Source: Sulfurimonas sp.
Lineage (GTDB): Bacteria; Campylobacterota; Campylobacteria; Campylobacterales; Sulfurimonadaceae
Assembly: GCA_024762705.1 (NCBI GenBank)
Contig: JANTGW010000025.1
Span: 1 to 9,954, forward strand
Reading direction: 5' to 3'
Length of the DNA stretch: 9,954 nucleotides
In this document: positions 1-6,556 of the stretch, in pieces
How positions within the stretch are numbered: the first letter of the stretch is position 1
Layout of the letters: each line of letters opens with the position of its first letter
The notes under the pieces: model-generated
Database searches by the model: none
Seen by the model: the letters and a program-made list of their open reading frames with translations, nothing else
What the model was told of the DNA's origin: nothing
Program-made: the position numbers and the translations under genes

Positions 1-736
1 CATACGGTACTTTTGCCGCTGTTTGCAGAGACTTCTCAACCTCATCAGATATATCTATGCCCTGTGTCTCTTTTGCAAATTCGGCAATCTCTTCTAAGAG
101 TCTTTTTGCTTCATCGAAATGCTTTTCATAGATCGCACCGATACTTGCATCGTAATACGATGTCAATGTCGCAAAGGCTGCAATGAAAATATACTTTTTA
201 TAGAGTGCTTCTTTGATGTTCTGTGGGGTTTTATAGCGAAGCTGTGCACTCTCGAACAATGATGCCACCGTCTCAACCGCCTGAGTATCTTCTCCTCCAA
301 ATACAGCAGCAAACACCTTGCCTTTTTTACGGATAATGCCCGGAGCTTCAATATGTGAGAGGATATAGGTACAGGCATCAAGTACTCTTGCATCACAGGT
401 TTCTCTTAACATATCCCCATTATTCACACCGTTTGAAAAAGAGAGCAGTATAGAATTTGCATCTATATGTTTTTGCATACTCTGACAAGAAGACAAAAGA
501 TCATAACTTTTCGTACAAAACAGCACCACATCAAAATAGCCCTCGGCTTCATCAAGATGCTTTACATGTAACGGGACATTCCACTCATCTTCATCTTCTT
601 TGATGGTAATACCGGACTTTTTTATAGCTTCTAAATGTGATCCTCTGGCAAAACCCACAACATCCAGACCACTTTTAACAAATGATGCTGCCAAATATCC
701 GCCGACACCGCCCAAACCTACTATTGCAATTCTCAT
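1..736 (-). CDS. panE: 2-dehydropantoate 2-reductase (ketopantoate reductase) family protein, 3'-partial
   Basis: This family makes pantoate from ketopantoate with NADPH, the second step toward pantothenate and CoA, in the cytoplasm. The visible 245 residues begin with a Rossmann fold with glycine-rich loop GLGGVGG (7-13). A conserved Lys follows in FCTKS (K76), then SNG (101-103, matching the family's Asn-Gly), and a Lys pair at 180-181 where the catalytic lysine sits. The visible part ends in AKVPY, typical of the segment just before the C-terminal helical domain. That domain's remainder, with the catalytic Glu, lies outside the window. The ATG at 736 has AAAGGA 7 bases upstream. One oddity is that the two asparagines following the catalytic Lys in E. 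coli PanE (K-x3-N-x3-N) align by eye with Ile185 and Ala189. It may therefore be a paralogue with another 2-oxoacid substrate. The family call is firm; the substrate is less so. Confidence 0.85.
   Translation of the reverse strand, partial: MRIAIVGLGGVGGYLAASFVKSGLDVVGFARGSHLEAIKKSGITIKEDEDEWNVPLHVKHLDEAEGYFDVVLFCTKSYDLLSSCQSMQKHIDANSILLSFSNGVNNGDMLRETCDARVLDACTYILSHIEAPGIIRKKGKVFAAVFGGEDTQAVETVASLFESAQLRYKTPQNIKEALYKKYIFIAAFATLTSYYDASIGAIYEKHFDEAKRLLEEIAEFAKETQGIDISDEVEKSLQTAAKVPY
560..571 (-). repeat. TTACATGTAA repeat, copy 1 (in panE)
   Basis: Reads TTACATGTAAAG on the coding (minus) strand, encoding LHVK at panE residues 56-59. It contains the exact 10-base palindrome shared with copies 2, 3 and 5. 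Confidence 0.7.
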
Positions 737-752
737 GATTTTTCCTTTGAAT

Positions 753-764
753 TATTATATAATA
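753..764. promoter_or_regulatory. Palindromic shared -10 region between divergent panE and methyltransferase genes
   Basis: The 49-base gap between the two divergent starts contains the perfect palindrome TATTATATAATA. It holds a TATAAT on the plus strand (758-763) and another on the minus strand (759 down to 754). The plus-strand box would start transcription near 770, just before the AAGGA at 776-780. The minus-strand box would start near 747, barely ahead of the panE ribosome site. No convincing -35 box is seen, which is usual for sigma-70 promoters of Campylobacterota. Transcription starts are inferred, not shown. Confidence 0.5.
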
Positions 765-785
765 GCATTTATAAAAAGGAGCCTT

Positions 786-1370
786 ATGCCGCGTATCGAC
801 AATCGACAATTTTATTTGGCAGCACTGAAAAAACACGGCATTAACTCCTGCGGTCTTAACTGGTCATCTGATGCACATCAGTCTATCCGTTTTGAGAGGA
901 TTCTCTCACTTTTAGTACATAACAACTTTTCAAATGAGACCATAGTCGATGCAGGCTGCGGTTTTGGTGACTTTTATCATTACCTTCAAGCCAATTCCTT
1001 ACATGTAAAGCGCTATATCGGTATAGATTCACTCAAAGAGATGTGTGAAATTGCCGTACAAAAAACAGCATGTGAAATTATACATGCCGACATAACCACA
1101 GAGCAACTTCCTTTGGCAGACTATTATATTTGCAGTGGAGCTTTGAACATTTTGACAGCTTTTGAGACACAGCTTTTTATACGCAACTGTTTTGAATCCA
1201 GTAGAAAAGGTTTCATCTTCAATGCTTTATACGGTGAAAAAGAGAGTAAAACGTACAATTACATCAATATTGAGACTATAAACACGCTTGCGAAAAGCTT
1301 ACATGTAAAGGATGTAGAGTTACAAGAAGGCTACCTTGAGCATGACATTACTGTAGGGTTTTTTAAATAA
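786..1370 (+). CDS. Class I SAM-dependent methyltransferase of unknown substrate
   Basis: This is a 194-residue protein with the Rossmann-like methyltransferase core. Motif I is VDAGCGFGD (54-62). The acidic end of strand 2 is at GID (79-81), ADI at 101-103 matches the adenine-contact region, and CSGALNIL (116-123) lies at the motif IV position. No second domain is present. The reading frame stays open upstream to 600, but I chose ATG 786 because AAGGA lies 5 bases before it and the extra upstream residues overlap panE and lack methyltransferase features. The stop codon overlaps the start of the next gene by one base (TAATG), so it is probably translationally coupled to the asparagine synthetase. 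It could methylate a small molecule made or used by that enzyme, but nothing in the sequence names the substrate. Two copies of the TTACATGTAA repeat lie in the gene. Confidence 0.8.
   Translation: MPRIDNRQFYLAALKKHGINSCGLNWSSDAHQSIRFERILSLLVHNNFSNETIVDAGCGFGDFYHYLQANSLHVKRYIGIDSLKEMCEIAVQKTACEIIHADITTEQLPLADYYICSGALNILTAFETQLFIRNCFESSRKGFIFNALYGEKESKTYNYINIETINTLAKSLHVKDVELQEGYLEHDITVGFFK
999..1010 (+). repeat. TTACATGTAA repeat, copy 2 (in methyltransferase)
   Basis: Reads TTACATGTAAAG, identical over 12 bases to copies 1 and 3. It encodes LHVK at methyltransferase residues 72-75, between motif I and the strand 2 acidic residue. Confidence 0.7.
1299..1310 (+). repeat. TTACATGTAA repeat, copy 3 (in methyltransferase)
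   Basis: Reads TTACATGTAAAG, exactly 300 bases after copy 2 and in the same frame, encoding LHVK at residues 172-175. In both copies the peptide is SLHVK. Confidence 0.7.
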
Positions 1371-3169
1371 TGTGTGCGATCTTCGGCATTATCGGCGAAT
1401 ACAATGAAGCACAGGCAAAACATGCCCTTTCTCTTTTGTCCCACCGTGGGCCTGATCATTGCGGTATTGTTCAAAAACAAAACCTCTTTTTTGCGCATCA
1501 GAGACTCTCTATTTTAGACACCCATCACAGAAGTCATCAACCGCTCAAATATAAAAACATTCTGCTCTCTTTTAACGGTGAGATCTATAACTTTGAAGAG
1601 CTCAAGCGTGAACTCGACTTTGACTTTCAAACGCAAAGTGACAGCGAGGTCATCATAGCGGCCTATTTAAAATGGGGAGTTGATTTCGTACAGCATCTTC
1701 GAGGCATGTTTGCCATAGCACTTATGGATGGAGACACTCTCTATCTTTTTCGTGACAGGCTCGGCAAAAAACCGCTTTTTTACATAGAAGGCTCTTCTTT
1801 TGTTTTTGCTTCAGAACTAAAAGCAATCAAACCTTTTTTGTCTACATGTAAACTCAACAACGATGCGCTTCTTTCTTATCTCTCTTTTTTAGCACCCACA
1901 CCTCCGCATACATTTTACAAGGGCATAAAAAAACTTGCCGCTGGAGAGTACCTGGTATATAAGCAAGGACATGTTACATGTAAACGCTATTTTGACCTGC
2001 TTGATAACAAACCAAACATCATAACAAACAAAGATGAAGCTGTTAGTTTATTAGAAAAGGAACTGCAAAAATCCATTTCTTTGAGATTAAGTGCAGACGT
2101 TCCTATGGCTTCTTTGCTCTCAGGTGGTATAGACAGTGCTACCCTGAACTATTTTGCAAAACAGCAAGATATAGATTTGCAAACGTATACGCTTGGCTAC
2201 AAAGAGTTTGCAAAGTATGATGAGAGAGCAAATGCAAAGAAAAGTGCCGAGAGTTTAGGCCTACGAAACATCCAAGTCGAAATAGATGAATATGAGTTCA
2301 TTCATGCCAGCGATAAAGTGCTCGATACACTTGATGAACCGCTCAATGACCCTGCAGCAGTTCCCCTGTATCTTTTGTTTGAGCAGATCAAAAAAGACGG
2401 TTACAAGGTCGTGATGAGTGGAGAGGGAGCAGATGAGCTCTTTTTAGGCTACAGACAATATTTTGAATACCTCGATATACAAAACGCAGCAACTCTGGCA
2501 CACAAAAACTGGCTCAAAAAATACTTTCGTGCCAACTTTTCCATGAACAGAGAGTGGGAATGGTATAAAAGGATCTTTGATGAGAGCCTGCTCTTTCGCT
2601 CATCGGGAGAAAAATTCACGGACCTGCAGAAAAATCAGCTGATGCGTAGAAATGTCAAAGATGACGAAAGTCTGAAGTACATACAAGACTACAGAGAGCG
2701 TTTTGAAATTTCTAGGCATAATGATGAAAGCATCTGGTACTCTTATATTGACTTAAACCTCTTTCAAGCAGAGCATTTTTTGATGAAACTTGACCGTGTC
2801 AGCATGGCGCACTCCATCGAATCCCGTACTCCTTTTTTAGACCATAAACTCGCTTCTTTAGTTTTTAGCATTGATCCAAAACTGCGTTATGAAGATGGTA
2901 TAACAAAGTCGCTTTTAAAACAGCTCATGCATAACAAACTGGGTAAAGATATACTTACAAGAAAGAAAAAAGGTTTTTCCAATCCTTATATGGAATACCT
3001 CATCAATTCAAAAAAGATCGATCTCATAACAGAGGTCAATGAGCAAACAGGCATGTTTCATAAAAAGAAACTCGACGAATATGTAAGTACAGCATCCAAA
3101 GGCAGCTTTAAACAGCATGTTTGGGGACTTTATGTGCTATCATACTGGATAAAGAAAAATCTTCTGTGA
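1370..3169 (+). CDS. asnB: Asparagine synthetase, glutamine-hydrolysing (AsnB type)
   Basis: It converts aspartate, ATP and glutamine to asparagine, AMP, PPi and glutamate. The 599 residues hold an N-terminal class II glutaminase domain with Cys2 as nucleophile once Met1 is removed. Other glutaminase motifs are SHRGPD (24-29), QRLSI (44-48), NGEIYN (69-74), SDSE (90-93) and RDRLGKKP (128-135). The synthetase domain has the PP-loop SGGIDS (251-256), SGEGADE (350-356), KLDR (473-476), SRTPFLD (485-491) and KKKGFSNP (532-539). All key motifs are intact and the length is normal for the bacterial AsnB/AsnH family. It starts at the stop of the methyltransferase. Paralogues in this family amidate other carboxylates in surface glycan or secondary metabolite pathways; the mixed neighbourhood does not settle which. 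Two ACATGTAAAC sites fall in poorly conserved stretches (158-161 and 202-205). Confidence 0.93.
   Translation: MCAIFGIIGEYNEAQAKHALSLLSHRGPDHCGIVQKQNLFFAHQRLSILDTHHRSHQPLKYKNILLSFNGEIYNFEELKRELDFDFQTQSDSEVIIAAYLKWGVDFVQHLRGMFAIALMDGDTLYLFRDRLGKKPLFYIEGSSFVFASELKAIKPFLSTCKLNNDALLSYLSFLAPTPPHTFYKGIKKLAAGEYLVYKQGHVTCKRYFDLLDNKPNIITNKDEAVSLLEKELQKSISLRLSADVPMASLLSGGIDSATLNYFAKQQDIDLQTYTLGYKEFAKYDERANAKKSAESLGLRNIQVEIDEYEFIHASDKVLDTLDEPLNDPAAVPLYLLFEQIKKDGYKVVMSGEGADELFLGYRQYFEYLDIQNAATLAHKNWLKKYFRANFSMNREWEWYKRIFDESLLFRSSGEKFTDLQKNQLMRRNVKDDESLKYIQDYRERFEISRHNDESIWYSYIDLNLFQAEHFLMKLDRVSMAHSIESRTPFLDHKLASLVFSIDPKLRYEDGITKSLLKQLMHNKLGKDILTRKKKGFSNPYMEYLINSKKIDLITEVNEQTGMFHKKKLDEYVSTASKGSFKQHVWGLYVLSYWIKKNLL
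1842..1853 (+). repeat. TTACATGTAA-like repeat, copy 4 (in asnB, one mismatch)
   Basis: Reads CTACATGTAAAC, differing from the decamer at its first base. It is read in another frame than copies 1-3, giving STCK at AsnB residues 158-161. Confidence 0.55.
1974..1985 (+). repeat. TTACATGTAA repeat, copy 5 (in asnB)
   Basis: Reads TTACATGTAAAC with the exact palindrome. It is in the same frame as copy 4, giving VTCK at AsnB residues 202-205. Confidence 0.7.
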
Positions 3170-3196
3170 ACTTTTGAAAAATGTAGGAGAGCTACA

Positions 3197-4408
3197 ATGA
3201 TAAAAAGAATAAAAAAATATGCAACAACCAATACACTCGTGGTTTTTGGCATAATTGCAGGGGCACTGTTTGGTATATTGTTCCCGGAACTTGCCCTCAA
3301 ACAAAAGATGATAGGTACCGCCTTTGTCTACTTTTTGAAAATGCTTGTCGTTCCTCTTGTCTTTGCCAGTATTTATATTGCCATACTTGGACTCGGTTCC
3401 ATTGAACACTTAAAAAGAATGGGCATAAAGACCATCGGTCTGTATGTTTTGACAACTGCACTTGCCGTTGTTACGGCAATCATCGCAATGAATGTTTTTC
3501 ATATAGGCGAGCAGGTCAGCGGCGAAGGACTTGAGTATGTAAAAGCTGCAGCACTTGCACCTTTTTCTTTTGAGAGTATGCTATTGAGTTTTATTCCTAC
3601 AAATATTTTTCATGCTTTAAGCGAGGGAAAAATGATGCAGATCATTGTCTTTGCCATTTTCTTTGGTGTGGCTTCACTCTATCTCATTCCCAAACAGCAA
3701 GAGACTTTGAACACTTTTTTTACAGCAGTGAGTGAAGCGATGCTTAAAATGGCTGAGTGGGTTATTTTGCTCACACCTATCGGTGTTTTTTCTCTTATCT
3801 CCTATGTTATAGCCGAGCAGGGCATTGAAGTCGTATTTGGGCTTTACAAATACGTTTTACTTGTTGTCGGCGTTATACTCTTTCATGCACTCATAACACT
3901 GCCAGGCGTACTGAAATTTTTTACAAAAGTAAACCCGTATTCTTATCTCAGCGATGTTCGTGAAGCACCGATCATGGCCTTTTCCACGGCATCTTCTGCT
4001 GCTACGCTTCCGGTCAGTATGCGCGTAGTTGAAGAGATAGGTGAAGTCGATAAAAAGACGGCTTCTTTTGTCCTGCCATTGGGTGCGACAGTCTCTATGG
4101 ACGGAACAGCAGCATATTTAAGTGTTGCCGTTTTATATATAGCCAACCTATCTGGTGTTGCATTGAGTCTGGGAGACCAGATTCTTTTAGGCATTACTGT
4201 CGTTGCGCTGAGTGTAGGTGTTGCGGCCTTGCCGAGTGCTTCACTTGTTATGATGGTAATAATTCTTAATCAACTCGGACTTCCGGTTGAGTATATGGCG
4301 TTAATTGTAGCAGTTGACAGGATTCTTGATATGTGTAGAACTTCACTCAATGTAACCTCTGATCTGATCGTCACAAAAATCGTAGATGAATTTGAAAAAC
4401 GACGATAG
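3197..4408 (+). CDS. Dicarboxylate/acidic amino acid:cation symporter (SDF/DAACS family)
   Basis: This is an inner-membrane secondary transporter of 403 residues with the glutamate transporter-homologue fold. The HP1 serine-rich loop is at TASSAATLPVS (264-274). The TM7 signature is SMDGT (300-304), followed by the HP2 region ALPSAS (344-349). TM8 reads LDMCRTSLNVTSD (377-389), keeping the Asp (378), Arg (381), Asn (385) and Asp (389) that bind substrate and Na+ in GltPh. The retained Arg381 favours an acidic substrate such as aspartate, glutamate or a C4-dicarboxylate. The TM7 motif has Ser300 where the family normally has Asn (NMDGT). AGGAGA at 3185-3190 supports the start. It lies 27 bases after asnB with no terminator, so co-transcription is likely, which would fit aspartate supply to asparagine synthesis. 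Confidence 0.88.
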   Translation: MIKRIKKYATTNTLVVFGIIAGALFGILFPELALKQKMIGTAFVYFLKMLVVPLVFASIYIAILGLGSIEHLKRMGIKTIGLYVLTTALAVVTAIIAMNVFHIGEQVSGEGLEYVKAAALAPFSFESMLLSFIPTNIFHALSEGKMMQIIVFAIFFGVASLYLIPKQQETLNTFFTAVSEAMLKMAEWVILLTPIGVFSLISYVIAEQGIEVVFGLYKYVLLVVGVILFHALITLPGVLKFFTKVNPYSYLSDVREAPIMAFSTASSAATLPVSMRVVEEIGEVDKKTASFVLPLGATVSMDGTAAYLSVAVLYIANLSGVALSLGDQILLGITVVALSVGVAALPSASLVMMVIILNQLGLPVEYMALIVAVDRILDMCRTSLNVTSDLIVTKIVDEFEKRR

Positions 4409-5264
4409 AAAGTACGAATATCTTCTAGTCCTGGCTATGCTGCTATGGGGTGGAGGATGGACGGCTTTAAAGATTCTCACCCTTTCAATGCCGATGGATG
4501 TCGTCATATTTTGGCGTTTTTTTCTGATGAGTCTCTCATTTTTACCTATTTTATACTATTTTAAAACACCTATAACGCTTACTCGCGGTTCACTCAAATA
4601 CATAACCTTCAGTTCTATTTTAAACATTGCCTTTATGGTATTTGCTTTTTTAGGTATAAAATACGGGCTTGCGGGAGCGGGAAGTGTCATCATTACGACA
4701 TTCAGCCCTATCATGACCTTTTTACTGGTCGTCATACTCTTTAAGACTAAACTAACAATGAAACAATACTTTGGACTTGTGCTCGGACTTGTTGGCGGCT
4801 ACATTTTACTCCAGCTCAATGATCTTTCTCTCTTTTTAAACGGATCGAACGTCTACTTCTTACTTTGTGCGCTCATCTGGGCCGGTGTCACTCTGCTTTC
4901 ACAGCATTCCCAAAAGCATATACATCCGGTACACTATAGTTTTTTCATTTCAGTCATTGCCACCTTCTTTAGCTTTTTGTATGCATACAATGCAGATCTC
5001 AGCGCTGTGTTTGCGCAAGGTGTAAAATTTTGGATCGCGCTTATCTATCTTGCAGTACTGGGTCAAACTGTTGCTACGACCATCTTCTTTGTAGCCAGCG
5101 GAAAACTCGGCAGCCAAAGAACAAGTTCTTTTATGTTTTTAGTCCCTTTCTTCGCTCTTTTTTCTGCCTGGCTTATTTTGGATGAGCCTTTACAGCTACA
5201 TATAATTGTCGGTGGACTTATCAGTATGGTTGCAGTATACTTTATTAACAAAAAATCAAACTGA
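4386..5264 (+). CDS. EamA/DMT-superfamily permease (RhaT/YdcZ-like exporter)
   Basis: This is a 292-residue integral membrane protein with about ten hydrophobic segments arranged as two EamA repeats (about 13-141 and 155-288). The first repeat opens with LLWGGGWTALK (19-29) followed by FWRFF (42-46). The second ends with the typical FLVPFFALFSAWLILDEPL (251-269), GG at 276-277, and a final helix. Members of this superfamily export amino acids, nucleosides or other metabolites, or import some sugars; the substrate cannot be read from the sequence. The start lies inside the symporter gene (23-base overlap) with no clear Shine-Dalgarno, so translation is probably coupled. Starting at the later Met18 would cut the first membrane segment. 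It seems to be the last gene of the rightward run; no strong terminator is visible after it. Confidence 0.85.
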   Translation: MNLKNDDRKYEYLLVLAMLLWGGGWTALKILTLSMPMDVVIFWRFFLMSLSFLPILYYFKTPITLTRGSLKYITFSSILNIAFMVFAFLGIKYGLAGAGSVIITTFSPIMTFLLVVILFKTKLTMKQYFGLVLGLVGGYILLQLNDLSLFLNGSNVYFLLCALIWAGVTLLSQHSQKHIHPVHYSFFISVIATFFSFLYAYNADLSAVFAQGVKFWIALIYLAVLGQTVATTIFFVASGKLGSQRTSSFMFLVPFFALFSAWLILDEPLQLHIIVGGLISMVAVYFINKKSN

Positions 5265-5316
5265 CGATAAAAATACCATATTTAATATATTTTTAACATC
5301 AATTAGGGTAATATTT

Positions 5317-5339
5317 TGTATAATATAAACAAATAAAGG
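5317..5339 (+). promoter_or_regulatory. Promoter -10 and ribosome site for the SQR-like gene
   Basis: TTTTG immediately precedes a perfect TATAAT (5319-5324) in a very AT-rich, T-tract-bearing stretch. AAAGG (5335-5339) sits 7 bases before the ATG at 5347. No -35 hexamer is evident, the usual picture for housekeeping promoters of Campylobacterota. It makes the oxidoreductase a separate transcription unit from the permease gene ending 82 bases upstream. Confidence 0.6.
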
Positions 5340-5346
5340 TTGCATT

Positions 5347-6528
5347 ATGAAAAAAGTACTTATTTTAGGCGGTGGCTTTGCCGGAGTTGACGCTGCATCA
5401 TACTTAAAGAAAATGAACTATGATGTCACGCTTGTAAGTGACAGAGAGTATTTTTATATCTACCCTACTTCTATCTGGATTCCAACGCATGAGAGTGAAT
5501 TTGAAGATGTTTGTGTAGATCTAAAAGAATTACAGCGTGCTCACGGATTTAATCTTCTCATAGACGAAGTAACAGCTATTTCAAAAGAAAACAACTCTGT
5601 TACGCTTGCAAGTGGAGAAGTCATCAATGATTATGACTATCTGATCCTTGCTATGGGTGCATCAAAAATGAAAGCACCCGGAATAGAGAACACACTCTCA
5701 ATCTGTGGTGCTCCGGATCAGTCACTTAAAATAAGAGATGCAATCGATGCGCTTGTAAAAAAAGGCAGCGGTAAAATAGCAATGGGCTTTGGCGGCAATC
5801 CAAAAGATACATCCGCCGTGCGTGGCGGACCGGGATTTGAACTGCTTTTTAATGTACATAACTTACTGAAGAGAAAAGGCATAAGAGAAAACTTCGAACT
5901 GACTTTTTTTGCTCCAATGGCCGAACCAGGCAAACGTATGGGTCCACAAGCCCTGAAGATGATGGATACAATGTTTAATAAGCTCAATATTAAACAGCAT
6001 TTCGGTAAAAAGATCAAACAGTTTGAAAAAGACGGCATTGTGTTCGAAGATGACAGCAAATTGGATTCTGACTTTACTATGTTCATTCCGGCGGGTGATG
6101 GCCATGAGGTAATTAAAAATTCCGACCTGCCTACCAATGATGCAGGCTTTGTAAAAACAGATGATACCTCCTGTGTACTCAATGAAGACGGTTCTATGAG
6201 TAACATATATGCCATTGGAGATGTCGCAGCACTCGAAGGGTATGACTGGAGAGCAAAACAGGGACATGTTGCAGAGGTCATGGCCAAAAATACAGCACAC
6301 AACATTGAACAGCGCGATAATGGAGGAAGTGACTTCAAAGGGTATCATGAGCACTTAAACATCTTATGTGTCATGGACACCGGTGATGGAGCGGCTTTTG
6401 TTTACAGAGATGAAAAACGTGCATTTATGCTACCGATGCCGATCATAGGTCACTGGCTGAAAAAAGGATGGGGATTTTACTGCCGTAACTCAAAACTCGG
6501 TAAGATACCAAGAATTCCGGGTATGTAA
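5347..6528 (+). CDS. SQR-like FAD/NAD(P)-dependent oxidoreductase (sulfide:quinone oxidoreductase superfamily)
   Basis: This is a 393-residue two-dinucleotide-fold flavoprotein. The N-terminal FAD-binding motif is GGGFAG (8-13) with VSD at the end of strand 2 (30-32). ATG-like AMGAS is at 102-106, and the second FAD motif is IYAIGDVA (287-294). The C-terminal tail, HWLKKGWGFY then SKLGKIPRIPGM, is characteristic of SQR and flavocytochrome c sulfide dehydrogenase relatives and is partly amphipathic, suiting membrane association. True SQRs use cysteines near positions 128, 160 and 356 (Acidithiobacillus numbering). Here SIC (C120) and ILCVMD (C341) match the first and third by eye. The middle one falls on Arg159 in AVRGGPGFEL. 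Sulfide oxidation to quinone is therefore possible but unproven; an SQR-like protein or type II NADH dehydrogenase-like role is the alternative. It is monocistronic, with its own promoter and a 3' hairpin. Confidence 0.8.
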   Translation: MKKVLILGGGFAGVDAASYLKKMNYDVTLVSDREYFYIYPTSIWIPTHESEFEDVCVDLKELQRAHGFNLLIDEVTAISKENNSVTLASGEVINDYDYLILAMGASKMKAPGIENTLSICGAPDQSLKIRDAIDALVKKGSGKIAMGFGGNPKDTSAVRGGPGFELLFNVHNLLKRKGIRENFELTFFAPMAEPGKRMGPQALKMMDTMFNKLNIKQHFGKKIKQFEKDGIVFEDDSKLDSDFTMFIPAGDGHEVIKNSDLPTNDAGFVKTDDTSCVLNEDGSMSNIYAIGDVAALEGYDWRAKQGHVAEVMAKNTAHNIEQRDNGGSDFKGYHEHLNILCVMDTGDGAAFVYRDEKRAFMLPMPIIGHWLKKGWGFYCRNSKLGKIPRIPGM

Positions 6529-6529
6529 G

Positions 6530-6556
6530 AAAAGAGGGTTATTCGCTCTCTTTTTC
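6530..6556. terminator. Probable bidirectional terminator between convergent genes
   Basis: AAAAGAGGG (6530-6538) pairs with CTCTCTTTT (6546-6554), with one G-U pair, around a 7-base loop. T-rich sequence follows on the plus strand and CTTTTCTT on the minus strand. It lies directly after the oxidoreductase stop at 6528, and the stop of the convergent CNNM gene (6539-6541) is inside its loop. The stem is GC-poor, so strength is uncertain. Confidence 0.5.

Noticed and set aside
600..785. Upstream extension of the methyltransferase reading frame to a start at 600
   Set aside because: It overlaps panE on the other strand, and its 62 residues lack methyltransferase features. The good ribosome site and promoter favour ATG 786.
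5267..5295. Possible terminator hairpin AAAAATA / TATTTTT after the EamA permease
   Set aside because: The stem is only A-T pairs, and such matches are expected by chance in this AT-rich gap. It is too weak to call a terminator.
5718..6338. 206-codon open frame on the minus strand
   Set aside because: It is fully antisense to the well-supported SQR-like gene, has a Ser/Leu-rich composition typical of a shadow frame and no recognisable domain or ribosome site.
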